Assembly (NCBI GenBank): GCA_029582165.1 | Contig: CM055884.1 | Span: forward strand, 12,218,537-12,282,536 | Length of the DNA stretch: 64,000 bases | Reading direction: 5' to 3' | Source of the DNA: Portulaca oleracea | Lineage: Eukaryota > Streptophyta > Magnoliopsida > Caryophyllales > Portulacaceae | In this document: piece after piece, positions 1-11,500 of the stretch | Position numbering within the stretch: position 1 is the first letter of the stretch | How the letters are laid out: the number at the start of each line of letters is the position of its first letter | Program-made: the position numbers and the translations under genes | Notes under the pieces: generated by a model | What the model was told of the DNA's origin: nothing | What the model saw: only the letters and a program-made list of their open reading frames with translations | Database searches by the model: none

Positions 1-148
1 TGCAAATACCTTTCATATCCTAAGTCTTAATGTATCCTTCTTTACCCTTTTTTTTTTTAAAAAAAAAACTCCTTTTGTATCCTCAATGTTGAATGATTTC
101 ATTAAAGGAGTACATGCATTGTTGCTCATTATTTTAGCAAAAATGATA

Positions 149-360
149 CTCCCTCCGTCCCATATTAATTGACACTTTAACTAACTTATTTTGTCCCAAA
201 ATAATTGTCACTTTCCTATTCACAATACCTAATTTAATTATTTTACATTATTTATTAGAGAGAGAAAAACCAAATACAATTGATGTTTGGTAGTTATTAT
301 AGTTATATATTGGTATGTGTGAAAACTCCAATTCCGTCAATTAATTAGGGACGGAGGGAG
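149..360. mobile_element. Stowaway MITE
   Basis: This is a 212-bp non-coding element. It begins CTCCCTCCGTCCC and ends with the exact reverse complement GGGACGGAGGGAG. It is flanked by TA on both sides (147-148 and 361-362), the target duplication of Stowaway/Tc1-mariner MITEs. The interior is AT-rich with no ORF. Mobility would depend on a mariner-like transposase elsewhere. Confidence 0.93.
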
Positions 361-455
361 TAAGTAATAAGTATTTTGAATCAAGATAGATACTAATTAT
401 ATATTTTAAATTTTATTTAAATCACTTTAAACATATACTCTTTCCATATTATCTA

Positions 456-677
456 CTCCATCTGTTTGGTTTTATTAGTCGTCTTTGGAAATTGTGCCAA
501 AACTTTGACTGTTAATATTTTAATTTATACAATGATTCATCATACAAAATTGATGTCATTAGATTCGTACTAAAAAATACTATTAAAAAAGTATAATATT
601 ATATTTTTTTACAAAACATTTATATTAAAAATTGACACTGAAAACCGTAAATGACGGATAAAAAAGAACGGAGGTAG
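456..677. mobile_element. Degenerate Stowaway-type MITE
   Basis: The ends CTCCATCTG and GAACGGAGGTAG are degenerate forms of the CTCCCTCCG terminus, and TA lies outside each end (454-455, 678-679). The interior is clearly related to the element at 1121-1356: both share a stretch on the theme ATGATTCATCAwACAAAATTG followed by an AT-rich tail. Its diverged ends suggest it is older than the copy at 149-360. Confidence 0.8.
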
Positions 678-1120
678 TATCACTTTAACTAACTTTCTTT
701 TTTCTCATAATATCTATCATTTTATAATTCCAATAACAAATTAATTACAAATTTAACAAATTAACTTTATTAATTACCTCTTTTTCTTCCATTTTTCTTT
801 TTTATTCACCTTTTCCTTTTTTATACACCGTTTTATTCAACATTTTCCCATGGAGTATTTAGAGAGATTTTAACAAATGAAAATATTGAACATTCATTGC
901 TAGCTTGAAATCCCCAACGACGCATCAATTATCAAAATAAATGCACTATTTCACTAGGACATATATCATTGAGCTATTGCATTTCTCTAATTTAAGTTTT
1001 TTGAGTTGCACTGTTATATATATATATATATATGATTAAAATTATATCAAGCTATCCTTGAATACTTTTTTGATTAATCATGCAGCAACGCACGAATATT
1101 TGCTAGAATGCATATATATA

Positions 1121-1356
1121 CTACCTCCATTTTTATTTAAGTGTCATATAAGTAATTGTGTCAAAAACTTTGATCGTTAATATCTTAGTTTGTATAATGA
1201 TTCATCAAACAAAATTGATATCATTAGATTCGTAATGAAAAGTACTATTGAAAAAGTATAATATTGTATTTTTTTACAAAAATATTATGTGAGAAATTGT
1301 TAATTAAAAATGGACTTAAAAAAATGTGAATGACAGATAAAAAAAAACGGAGGGAG
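1121..1356. mobile_element. Stowaway-type MITE, same family as 456-677
   Basis: It starts CTACCTCCAT and ends CGGAGGGAG, with TA on both sides (1119-1120, 1357-1358). The interior matches the element at 456-677 over most of its length. Both belong to a subfamily distinct from the element at 149-360. Confidence 0.85.
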
Positions 1357-1462
1357 TATATATATGTATATACACATAACATGTCTATCGAAAACTAATT
1401 AAGAAATGTTGTGGCAACGAAAGATTATCAACTACAATCCTGATACTTTGAATGGTTAATAT

Positions 1463-2262
1463 TAGAGTTGGCTAGCTAATAGGTCAGGTCGAGTCTGGTT
1501 CGTGTTCGTGTCAAACTTAAACGGGTTCCAAATCATCCGACTTGAACCTAACCCATTTATTAAACGGACTAGAAATTGAAACTGTTTACCGTTTAAATTT
1601 TAAACATGTTGACCTTATTTTAACATATTTACCCATTTAAGTAACGTGTTAGAATAAAATTGTTAATTTACCCATTTAACCATTAATTCATTTATACAAA
1701 ATAACTCATTGTAGGATCGAAATAATGACATATCATACTCAACAATGTGGGTGGTAATATGATTCGAGTTATATATAAGGAGATGATTTTTAATTCATAG
1801 TCAAAGAGAAATATGAGTAAAAATTGCAAGTCTTACATATATTTCAAAGAGTATTAACTATAACTTTCACCTAAGTTTACTGATAAACGGTATAATTGGG
1901 TAACAATTATCGAGCAAACGACTTGACTCATTTAACATGCTTAATTAAACGGGTTAAGGCATCGTTCTTTTATGCGTTAACGCACCCAAACGCAACGCAA
2001 CATAACGCAAATTATCATCACTTTTTAACCATTTTCAACGCAACTAAACGTAACGCAACGTAAACGCAACGCACAAAAGAACGATGCCTAAGTAGGTGTT
2101 TTTTCGTGTCGAAAATCTTGACTTGAACCTAACCCATTTAATTAAACGGGTACACCGTGTCAACCCATTAATTAAACGGGTTGAAAATTTCTACCTGAAC
2201 CCACTTAATATCGTGTTCGGTTCAGGTCGGTAATCGTGTCGGTTCAGCTTTTCCAAACTCTA
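1463..2262. mobile_element. hAT-like non-autonomous element
   Basis: The 800-bp element starts TAGAGTTGG and ends CCAAACTCTA, so short inverted ends TAGAGTT(T)GG can be read. It is flanked by near-identical 8-bp sequences GTTAATAT (1455-1462) and GTTAATAC (2263-2270), the duplication length expected for hAT. The interior is a string of short repeats such as AAACGGGTT and TTGAACCTAACCCATTTA, with no ORF. A second MITE interrupts it at 1958-2088. Confidence 0.75.
1958..2088. mobile_element. Harbinger/Tourist-type MITE nested in the hAT-like element
   Basis: The 131-bp element has the ends GGCATCGTTCTTTT and AAAAGAACGATGCC, a perfect 14-bp inverted repeat. It is flanked by TAA on each side (1955-1957, 2089-2091). 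A 3-bp TAA duplication is characteristic of PIF/Harbinger MITEs. The interior is built of repeated AACGCAACG motifs, so much of the element can fold as one long hairpin. Confidence 0.85.
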
Positions 2263-2270
2263 GTTAATAC

Positions 2271-2923
2271 GGAGTATTAATTTAAATAATGTAAACCGTC
2301 AAATCGAACATCTCCTTCTTCTATTAACAAAAAAGCTTTCCCAGTTTCCCACTATTTTCTATTTTGCCCTACCAGTCGTTTTCTTCATATCAAAGCCTAC
2401 ATGTAATCCATAATTAAATGATTCAGATTAATCTTAACCATTTGTTTACTCTCCAAGGGTTCTAATCGATATTACCTCCGTCTCAAATCAAAATGTTTGT
2501 TATTTAATTAAATTTTAATCGTTAATTACTTTCAAATTATAATGAATTAAAATATAAAATTATCGTTGTTATAAATTTTTAATATATTATGAGTAACCAA
2601 GAGAGGGAGAATCCATTGGAGTGAATCAGTGGAGGGAAGAAGAGATAATACGTGATAATGATGATGCATAACCTAAAAAAAGAGGGGAAAAAATAGAAGA
2701 AAAGAAGGGGAAGCAGCCACAAGACAACAACAGTTACAGCGGAACCCTACTTATCCCCCCTGTATACCCAACTGTCTGCCCAGGCAACTGTCGATCGCTG
2801 CCCCATCCATCACCGTTGCCTCTCCGCCTCCATGCCTTTCCGGTCACCGTAGGTTGCCGAACCACTTCTCGTATATCGTGGAATTTGAAAACTCAAAAGA
2901 TGAAATTGACTACGGGAAAAGTT
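2271..2923. other. Flanking non-coding sequence
   Basis: This AT-rich flank lies between the hAT-like element and the large MULE. A C-rich patch at 2740-2860 gives only short unsupported ORFs. I recognise no gene. Confidence 0.5.
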
Positions 2924-2932
2924 AAAAGTTTG
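2924..2932. repeat. Left 9-bp target-site duplication of the large MULE
   Basis: AAAAGTTTG lies immediately outside the left terminal inverted repeat. The identical nonamer is at 62955-62963, immediately outside the right one. Nine bases is the usual duplication length of Mutator-like elements. Confidence 0.8.
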
Positions 2933-3877
2933 GGAAAAAGTTTAACTGACCCAGTGGATCAAAAACTCACCTGTCATGTTATAAAATAGTATGACATGGC
3001 ATTACAAGCTGGCACTCCATACTGGCCATATATATCATTACCTCTCTCCTCGTAAATACTGTCCCTCTCTCCTATTTTCCAAACCGCCGCCCACATTTCC
3101 CAAAACCCGCATGGAGCTCCCTCATCATTCTCCTTCCTTTTCCATCTCCGTAGCCAAAAGAAACCGCCTCTCCCCCCATATCCATCGACGACGACGAAAT
3201 CGTAGACGTCGGAGATGTCGACGACGGCTCCCAATCTCCCTAGCCCATCGAGACCCTATAAGCCACTCACCACCATCCACCAGTACCATAAAAAGAAATC
3301 GGAGATGTAGATGACGGCGGAACCATAGACGTCGGTGATGTAGAAGACGGCGGATTCGACGACACATTCCATCACCACCACCATCAGTGAAGACGGCAAT
3401 TTTATTCAACGATTCGTTTCTCTTCAATTGTTTAGGGTTTTTTATTTTGTTTTTTTTCCTTCTCTTTTCTTGGTTTAGATTCCTTCGTTTTTGTTAAATT
3501 TTTACGGTTTCTTGTGTTGATTTGGGGTTTTCTGGGTTCAGATTTATTTTGTTCAAATTTTTATAGTTCTTGCGTTGATTTGGGGTTTTTTGGGTTCAAA
3601 TGTATTTTTTCCTTTTATTTTCTCGGTTCAGAATTTTTTTGGATATAGCTGAATGATAGCAACTAAAGGCAATGAAAGCAATTAAAAAATAGTAACTAAA
3701 CTCCATTGATTTAGCAACTTAGATAACTTCATTGATTTAAATTGCGGAATTGAAAAAGTAACAAAAGAAAGGGGAAAGAAACTGCAACATAAACACTGAC
3801 AAATTAAAAAAAAAAAAAGAAAAAAGCACTGCCGAAGTTTCAATAAGCTAAACCAACAGAAACATTTGATGGGGGGA

Positions 3878-4370
3878 CTAATCAAGGTCGATTATGGGAG
3901 TTCCTTCTGGAATTGGGGAGGATCCTTCCGGGGTCTTTCGCTTTCTGCCCAGATTACTTCCTAGGGAATTAAACGGGTGGAGTTGCTTGGCAATGCCCCA
4001 CCTCCCAGGACTTGACTGGATTCCTTTCAGTATAATGTCTAGTTCGAATAATCCCTTCTCACTCCAAATGAGTTTCTTGAGCGTCACCCCGTAGTCATTT
4101 TGAGCTAATCTTACGAAAAGCTCTCGAACCTCAGACTTGAGACTTTCATATTTCACTTCGTATGGCTGGGCCTCTGCATTGGGAGTTCTTGGGGTAAGTT
4201 TTCTCCTAGCTGTTTTGGGTGTGCTAGGTGATGGTTTGGGCGATGGGTTTGGTGATGGATCGGGTGTTTCTTGTTTTATTGTAGGTACGGACGAAGGAGG
4301 TATTAGAGTTAAATTGGCATTTTAAGTGGTTTGGGTGGCTGGAAGTTTCATGGTTGAGTTAGTAGACTCC
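3878..4370 (-). pseudogene. Pro/Ser-rich ORF with C-terminal conserved-looking domain, one nonsense codon
   Basis: A single frame runs from an ATG at 4370 to a stop at 3878 (about 163 codons) and is broken only by TAA at codon 17. The N-terminal part is disordered, with many PSP repeats (PNPSPKPSPSTPK). The C-terminal part from about residue 75 looks folded: a Leu/Lys helix, then ELFVRLAQNDYG, KLIWSEKG and SPGRWGIAKQL, ending in acidic IIDLD. I do not recognise the family. It lies between the MULE left end and the transposase, so it is probably a MULE passenger. A CAA-to-TAA change would explain the stop. Confidence 0.5.
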
Positions 4371-5683
4371 ATTTGATTTGGACAAAAGAATGTGTTTGAA
4401 AGATAATGGAAGAAGAGATCGTTTGTATGAGATGGTAAATGTAGAAGAGGTATTAGTATTTATAAGGGAATTTCTTTAATTTGAATTTTGATCATAAATC
4501 TGCATGGTGAAAAGTAACGAAGGCATAATTGATTGTTGTGGTTAACGAAGGGTCATGTCTGAATTTACATGTCTTATCTTTTTTTAGGGTTAAGTTTGGG
4601 AAGGGTGTCTTTATTAGTGTTAGAGGGATTTGAACAGACATTTTCGATATTTCATTATAAACATTGGTGTTATTTTTTGACAAAAAAATAGTTTGTGATG
4701 TTATTTTTGAAATTTTAAATAGACTATGGCTATTTTAATCCTTGAAATCTTGTTGATTCTGGGTATTTGGTCCCCTTTTACAATAGTCAGGACAATAAAG
4801 GTTCAAAATGAAATAATTAGTTTAGCTATTTGGATGCAAATCTATATAGCAAATAAAGTAGATAGAGTTAATGTATATTTTTTAAAATCTGTTTAGCAAA
4901 TGTCAGGGGTGGAAATGCTGATATTTGGATGCAAATCTGTTTAACAAATCTGTTTAGCAAATGTTAGGTATTGCTAGTTTTTTGATGTGTGTGTTGAACC
5001 TTGCAGTAGAGTTGTCTGGTTGGTGTGATGCCTAATTTGAGTTGGAGAATCCATGGATTGAAGGCTATAAGGCACAGATATGTGGAGTTTTTTCTGGCTA
5101 GTATTACTTATATATGTCTAATTGAAATGTACAGCTATTCATAAAATCTGTATGCTGGAAAGAAGCAGGTTGTAATCTTATTTCCAATCTGTATGCTTGA
5201 AGGATGAAGTTCATGGATTAAGTTGTGTTTTGTTTAATTATTCATGAAAAGTATATTATTCAATCAATTTGTATTTAGGTTTGTCCCAATCTCCCAATCT
5301 CTATTGTTACTAACATTTCTGACATTTTTTTTTTGTCCAAATCTGTATTCTTGGTAACAACTTTCTTTTGGGTCCCAATTCGTATTCTTACTAACATATT
5401 ATTCACTGATATTTCAAGGCACTGATATATTATTCAATTTGTATTCTTATTAACATTTATCTATTTGTCTATAGCAGAATATTGTTAAATATAAGTAGTA
5501 TGTTCAACATGGATTCATCCTTTCCTTTGATTGAAAATGAAATTGATATGAACAATAAATTGTTGCATAAATCCATATGTTACATGACTTTCATAATGAA
5601 CTACAAAAATTATTAGCATAAATAAACCCATTTCCCTAATCTACAAACTAAGCCCATAATCTTCATCTTCATCATCTTCATGT
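4371..5683. other. MULE non-coding sequence
   Basis: This stretch holds no supportable ORF. It is AT-rich and contains repeated words around CAAATCTGTTTAGCAAATG (4880-4970) and TCTGTATGCTKGAA (5150-5200). It separates the Pro/Ser-rich ORF from the last transposase exon. Confidence 0.5.
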
Positions 5684-7328
5684 TCATCTTGTTTGTTTGG
5701 AATGATGTGTTTGACCCTGACCCTGCGTGTATAAATATTGTTAGGTTTAATGCACTTGACATACATCATTGACATAATGCGGTTATATCAAATAATAATC
5801 TTACCGGCGCAAAATTAGTAGGAGGAATAGTTACGGGGTTGTTGAACAAGACATGCGGCTGGTGGTCGACCTGCATAATTATAGGTGAAAAATTATTTGT
5901 AATGTGAATTTTTTGATAATCATTACTTTGTAAAATAAAAGGGTTCTATAACATTACCTGGGGGTACATTTGGAACCATTTGAAGCATTAGATCCTTGCG
6001 ACATTTGATACCCAAAGCCAGGTGTCATTTGGAATCTTGGGTGAACAATGGGGCCAGGTGGCATTTGGAAGCCTGGTGGAACACTGGAGGTCGGAGGCAT
6101 TTGTTGTGTTCTCCTTCTGCTACGGGGCTATTCATTGTGATAACCTGCTCTCCTTGACTGTCTCCTACCTCTACCCCTTTTATCGACGAGGTCGTTCACA
6201 TGGACAGAGTAGTTGGTGTTGTCGTTTGAACCCATTCGAGAAGTTCCCTCCTGTGCAGGCCTCCTACCGTATGCTATGCCGATCTTGTTTATGCACCGGG
6301 ACACGATCCCATTACAGTCCCCTATTATGGATGGTGCCTTCTTAGTCAACTCTGAAAGAGTCGTGATCGTCTCTTTGAACATTTTCTCGTCCATCATGGC
6401 CAGCGTCGAAATAGGCTCGAATGCACTTTGTAGTTTTTCAAATCGGATAACCTCTTTTGTTTTGGATCGGTGCAGTTGGTAGTATGGAACTTTGATTATT
6501 AGATGTTTTCTCGTCAAGACCTTCCTCCACCGGTCGAGAATGTACCTTTCCGGAACGTAATCCAATCCCTCCTCGCCAAAAACACGTTGTATGTGGCAGC
6601 ACAATATTCGCTTGAACTCAAACTTCTTGCAGCCACACTTCATTTCTAGGGTCTCCCTATCTACTCTGACGATAAACCTGGATCGTCGAGTTGTGATTTC
6701 TTTCGACGGTGGCCTCCTAAGAATCACCTCATAAGTGCATGTCCTCTCGTCGTCATGTGTCTTCTCGGCGTTCACAGCATAAATCAGACTTTTCACCTCG
6801 TTTTGAAGCTCAACAAACTTGTTTGAAGTGTATCGCTGCTGGAATACATGCTCATAAAAAAAATCCGATGTACATTGGACTGGTTTATCCTTTGAACGGA
6901 ACGTTTCTTTGTCCTCTTCTCTGACTCTCTTTGCTAGAACGAATCCGAATTGATCAACAAATTGTTTGAGTGTGGTGTTGACATTCACGAATCCTTTGAA
7001 GAAGTAGTTCATTCCCTCACTTCTTTGAGTGCTTGACATTCCTGCCCATAACTCGTCCTTGAAGTATACGGGCACCCATCTATGCCTTTTATCGTACATG
7101 TCATTGCACCTGTTGGAGTTGTGTAGGTCATACGTGTCAACCCACTGTTTCCTTTTTTCTTCGAATTCCTCGACATCAAGAGAATCGTAAAGAGTATCTC
7201 TGAGCCCTCAAAGAATATCATTCCCCTCTGGTTTGTTGCATATATGTTTCTTTGTATTCTTCATCACGTGCCACATGCACCATCTGTGTCGCGCATTTGG
7301 AAATACCTTTATGATAGCCTTACCTTTA
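5684..7328 (-). pseudogene. FAR1-type MULE transposase, C-terminal part with three terminal exons
   Basis: Read downward from 7328, the frame gives KAIIKVFPNARHRW, then the C/H metal-binding stretch WCMWHVMKN. A TGA stop follows at 7210-7208. The open stretch 7099-6128 contains GMSSTQRSEGMNYFFKGF and a SWIM zinc finger (CGCKK...CCHIQRVF), the usual order in FAR1/FHY3 and Jittery-type transposases. A TAG at 6130-6128 interrupts the frame. Beyond it a Pro/Gln/Met-rich tail (GFQMPPG repeats) reaches a donor GT at 5957. Two small exons follow: 5870-5805 and 5722-5684, the latter ending in TGA. The DDE core upstream is missing because of the Athila insertion and a deletion. The gene is inactive. 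Confidence 0.85.
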
Positions 7329-8382
7329 TGTCACAGGGAGCACGGTCCGTGTCACATGGGGCACGGTCCGTGTCTCTCCTGTCTTTTCATTTTCGGCGGT
7401 TTTGAAGTGATGTTTGCCTATATTATGTGGATTTCTGGCCGAGTAGAGGAGAATCATCCACCATCATCCATTTCATGCCCTAATCATATCATTCATCATC
7501 CATATTCCATTCCATCATTGAAGATTGAGAGAAGATTGAAGATCGAAGAGCAACTTGAACACACTTTGAAGTGGAGGAGCAAAAGTCCTCCATTGTTGAT
7601 TCCTAGCAAGTTTGTTCTTCACTTGGGTTTATTTCTCAATCTCTCATAGATTTCCATATGCTTTCTAGACTAGATTTCAATTGCTTTGTAGTTTTAAACA
7701 TGAGTTGTGAGTAGTTCTTTTAGTTTAGGGGATGAACCTTTGAAGTTGCTTGATGAATTGACTTTGTTGGATTGAATTATCATGAATTTAGTTTGTTTCA
7801 ATCAATTCGGTCTTTGAATTGAATTGTTATTGCTTTTGCTTGATCACCAATTGCATGTTAATAGGTTGTTGGATGAAGTACCGAGAGGAGAAGTTTGATT
7901 ACCCGAAAACCTAGATTAAACTAGTTAAAACTATCTAGACATAGAAGTTTTAACTAGGGTTCTTGAGATAATTTGATCTTTAACCTTGACTAAATCGAAA
8001 TAACCACGAAAGTAGGTGCTTGGTTAGTCTTGGCAATTCGCTCTAGTGACAAAATCTCATTGCGAAGTGTTTTATGCAATTATCGAACTTTGATTGTGCA
8101 AATTAATGAAATGAAAGTTCAATCCACATCGTTGATTCGTTATTTGACTTAGGTTTCATCCCCTGAACGCCTTTTCCCCTTGATTTCTTCAGAATAGTTT
8201 AGTAAATATTCGTTTGTTTAGACCTTGTTTGTGATTAGAGTTAGATTTAGTTGATTCAAAACAAAAACCGGATCGACTTATCGATCAACTAGGAGGCTAG
8301 TTCAGTGCGTTGAAAGGAAAAGTCCCTATGGGAACGACCTTGATTTATGCTACAATTTCACCCGTGCACTTGCGGCCTATCA
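7329..8382 (+). repeat. Athila LTR 1, 5'-truncated
   Basis: It matches the middle LTR from that LTR's position 18906 to its end, so about 361 bp of the 5' end are absent. It retains two of the CACGGTCCGTG repeats (7341 and 7362) and ends GCGGCCTATCA. The join to the transposase gene is at TATG/TCACAGGG, with only a 2-bp overlap to the LTR sequence. Confidence 0.88.
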
Positions 8383-8388
8383 AGTTTT

Positions 8389-8406
8389 TGGCACCGTTGC
8401 CGGGGA
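8389..8406 (+). promoter_or_regulatory. Primer binding site, tRNA-Asp
   Basis: TGGCACCGTTGCCGGGGA is complementary to the 3' end of plant tRNA-Asp(GUC) except for one base (the family form is TGGCGCC...). It begins 6 bp after LTR 1. Athila-lineage elements characteristically use tRNA-Asp. Confidence 0.9.
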
Positions 8407-8521
8407 CTTTGTCCCTAGCCAGCCACTGACCGAATACCCTAAGGTTGCCTAAGTCATTTATTTTCTGTTTTGATTTTCCTTGGTGTTTTGATTTTTGTCT
8501 TGCCAGGTTTACTCTACGTGC

Positions 8522-11500
8522 ATGCAAAAGGCTCTACTCTTTGAGCTTGATCCTGAAATCGAAAGAACCTTTCGCTCCCTGTGAAAGAAGCAAAAGATAG
8601 AGCACGCCCGGAGAAGACAAGAAGAGAATTCCAAGCGAAAGAACACCATTTCCGGTGGTGGTGGCGGTGGTGGAGAGCCTAGAATCACGCTTGGCTCCTA
8701 TGTGAAGCCGAATGTCACAAATCAACCCTCCGCCATTAATCCTCCAAGAGTGGCCGCTGACGATTTCGAGCAGAGGAGTTCACTCATCAATTTGGTGAAG
8801 GCCAACCCATTCCATGGCCTCCCCAATGAAGATCCCAACCGGCACCTTCGACTATTCAACCAAGCATGTGAGACTTTTAAGGCAAATGGTGCAACGCCCG
8901 ATGCAATCAAGCTGCGATTGTTTCCCTTTTCACTTGAAGGGAAGGCTTGGGAGTGGTTGGATGCTCTTCCATCAAGCTCTGCCATCACTACCTTTGACAA
9001 ACTTGCTAGCTTGTTCTTGGCGAAGTACTTTCCTCCTAGCAAGTTGACGAGCCTCCGGAATCAAATCTCAACATTTGTCCAAGAGCCGGATGAGTCCCTC
9101 TATGAAGCGTGGGAGAGGTTCAAGGACCTCTTACGTCAATGCCCCCACCATGGTTTAGAACCATGGGTCCCGATCCAAGCTTTCTACAACGGGGTGGATG
9201 ACAACTTGATGGCCAACATCTTGGCGGCGGCAGGAGGCAACATCATGTCCAAGACAATGGCGGAACTCCAAACTTTGATTGAGGAGATGGCGATCAATAG
9301 CTACCAGTGGTCAAAGCCCCGTTCCAAGAGGACATGAGGTAAGTATGAAGTTGATGCCATTTCTATGTTGAATGCTAAGTTGGATGCCATGACTAAGAAG
9401 ATGGATATGTTGAATGTGAATGCTCCCCCTCCCCAACCATGTGCGTCGTGTCAATCATATGAGCATGAGACCTTGAATTGTCCTAGTGGGTTGGTTAGCA
9501 ATGAATCGACCGAAGTGGTTAACTATGTTGGTAACCCTTCTCATAGGCAAAACTTTGACCCTTTTTCCAATACTTACAATCCCGGTTTTAGGTTCCATTC
9601 GAACTTTTCTTACCGGAACAATAACCAAATGGGTCAACCCCAAGGACAAAGACAACCCCAACCACCTCCACCATAAACTCCCCAAAAGCCTAACCTAGAG
9701 TCCATGATACAAGCTTTGATGTTGTCTCAACAACAACACCAACAACGGCAACTTGAGCATCAACAAAGACAAGATGAGGTGATTAAGGCCTTAGCTACTA
9801 AAGTTGACCTTATGAGCACCCACACTCAAATGCTTGAAAATCAAATTGCCATTCAAGCTAGTACCTCCACTACCCCTCCGGAATGCTTCATGAAAGCCCG
9901 AACCTCACCCTCAGGATCACTGCCAAGGCATAACCTTAAGGAGTTGGACACAATTGGAGGGACCTAAAGATCCTAGGATTGAGCATGTGGTGATTGATGT
10001 GCCTAAAGATGTTGAAAATGATGTGATTGATGTTGAGAATGTTGTGGTTGATGAGGAGGTATCTCCACCCTCCAAAGATTCTGTGATTGATGTTGATGTG
10101 CAAAAAGAGAGAGAGCCTCTTAATGACCAACCAAAACTCCCAAAGGATTTTTACTCGCCCGTGCCTTTCCTCAAAGATGGCTAGGGCTAAGCTTGACAAA
10201 CAATTTGGGAAGTTCTTGGAGGTCATCAAGAAGCTCGAAATTAGCATTCCATTCACCGAGGCCTTATCTCAAATGCCCGCCTATGCTAAATTTTTGAAAG
10301 AAATTTTAAGCAACAAGATAAAGCTAGAAGAGCATGAGACCATGGCTTTGACTGACCATTGTAGCGCTGCGATCCAAAACAAGCTTCCTCCTAAGCTTAA
10401 GGATCTCGGTAGCTTCACCATTCCATGTGTTGTAGGGAACATTTTCATTGATCGTGCTTTGTGTGATTTGGGGTCAAGTGAGAACTTGATGCCCCTTTCT
10501 TTGTCTCAAAAACTTGGTATGGGTGAGCTGAAACCCACTACCATGTCCCTACAACATGTCGACTTACTGTGAAATACCCTTGGGTATACTTGAGGATGTC
10601 CCTATCAAGGTGGGTGACATCTTTGTGCCTGTTGACTGTGTGATACTTGATATGCATGAAGATTTGCGCACCACAATCATTCTTGGAAGTCCTTTCTTGG
10701 CCACTTCGGGGTGTTGTGTTGATGTTAAAAATGTCAAGTTGACTTTTGATGTGGGAAGTGATAAGATTGAGTTTAATGTGAATAAAGCTTCCAAATTTCC
10801 TTCTATTTCCGATGATTGTAACTTCATTGATTCGATTGAGGAATAGTTAGGAGCATGAGACTAACCATTGGCAGTGATGATCCACTTGAGCTATGTTTGC
10901 TATTTTGTGACTATTTGCGGGATGACAACCCAGGGTTGCAATTTGTCTTGAGTTGATGGAAGCATCTCCACCATTTCCACCGGGTTTGCCAAGATTGAGA
11001 AGTTGGAGGAGGAAGAAGAGCCTACACATCTTTGTGAAAGAGGCTCCGGAAGTGGAATTGAAGCCTCTTCCATCTTCTTTGAGGTATGAGTTTCTAGGTC
11101 CTAATTCTACATATCCTGTCATTGTGAATGCAAACTTAAACAAATCTGAAAATTCTGCTTTGTTGGAAGTTTTAAGATTGCATCGCAATGCTATAGGATA
11201 CACTCTTGATGACCTAAAGGGAATTTACCCTTCGTTTTGCATGCATCGCATCCTCGTGGAGGAAAACCATAAGCCATCCATTGAGCATCAAAGGAGGCTT
11301 AACCCCACCATGAAAGAAGTCGTGAAAAAAGAGGTTTTGAAACTGTTGAAGGCCGATATTATCTACCCTATCTCCGATAGTGAGTGGGTAAGCCCGGTCC
11401 ATGTTGTGCCTAAAAAGGGGGGAATGACTGTTGTGAAAAATGATAAAAATGAATTGATCCCCACTAGAACGGTAACGGGTTGGCGAATGTGCATTGACTA

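Noticed and set aside
2991..3427. Overlapping Arg-rich ORFs on both strands as a gene
   Set aside because: They come from GACGACG-type low complexity near the MULE left end, with no domain, and both strands are equally open.
7233..7649. ORF of 138 codons, repeated at 18933 and 32690
   Set aside because: It lies wholly inside the LTR and recurs only because the LTR does. It has no family resemblance.
9335..9676. Programmed stop-codon readthrough in gag
   Set aside because: The stops fit C-to-T decay, come three in a row, and lack an evident readthrough context or downstream structure that I can point to.
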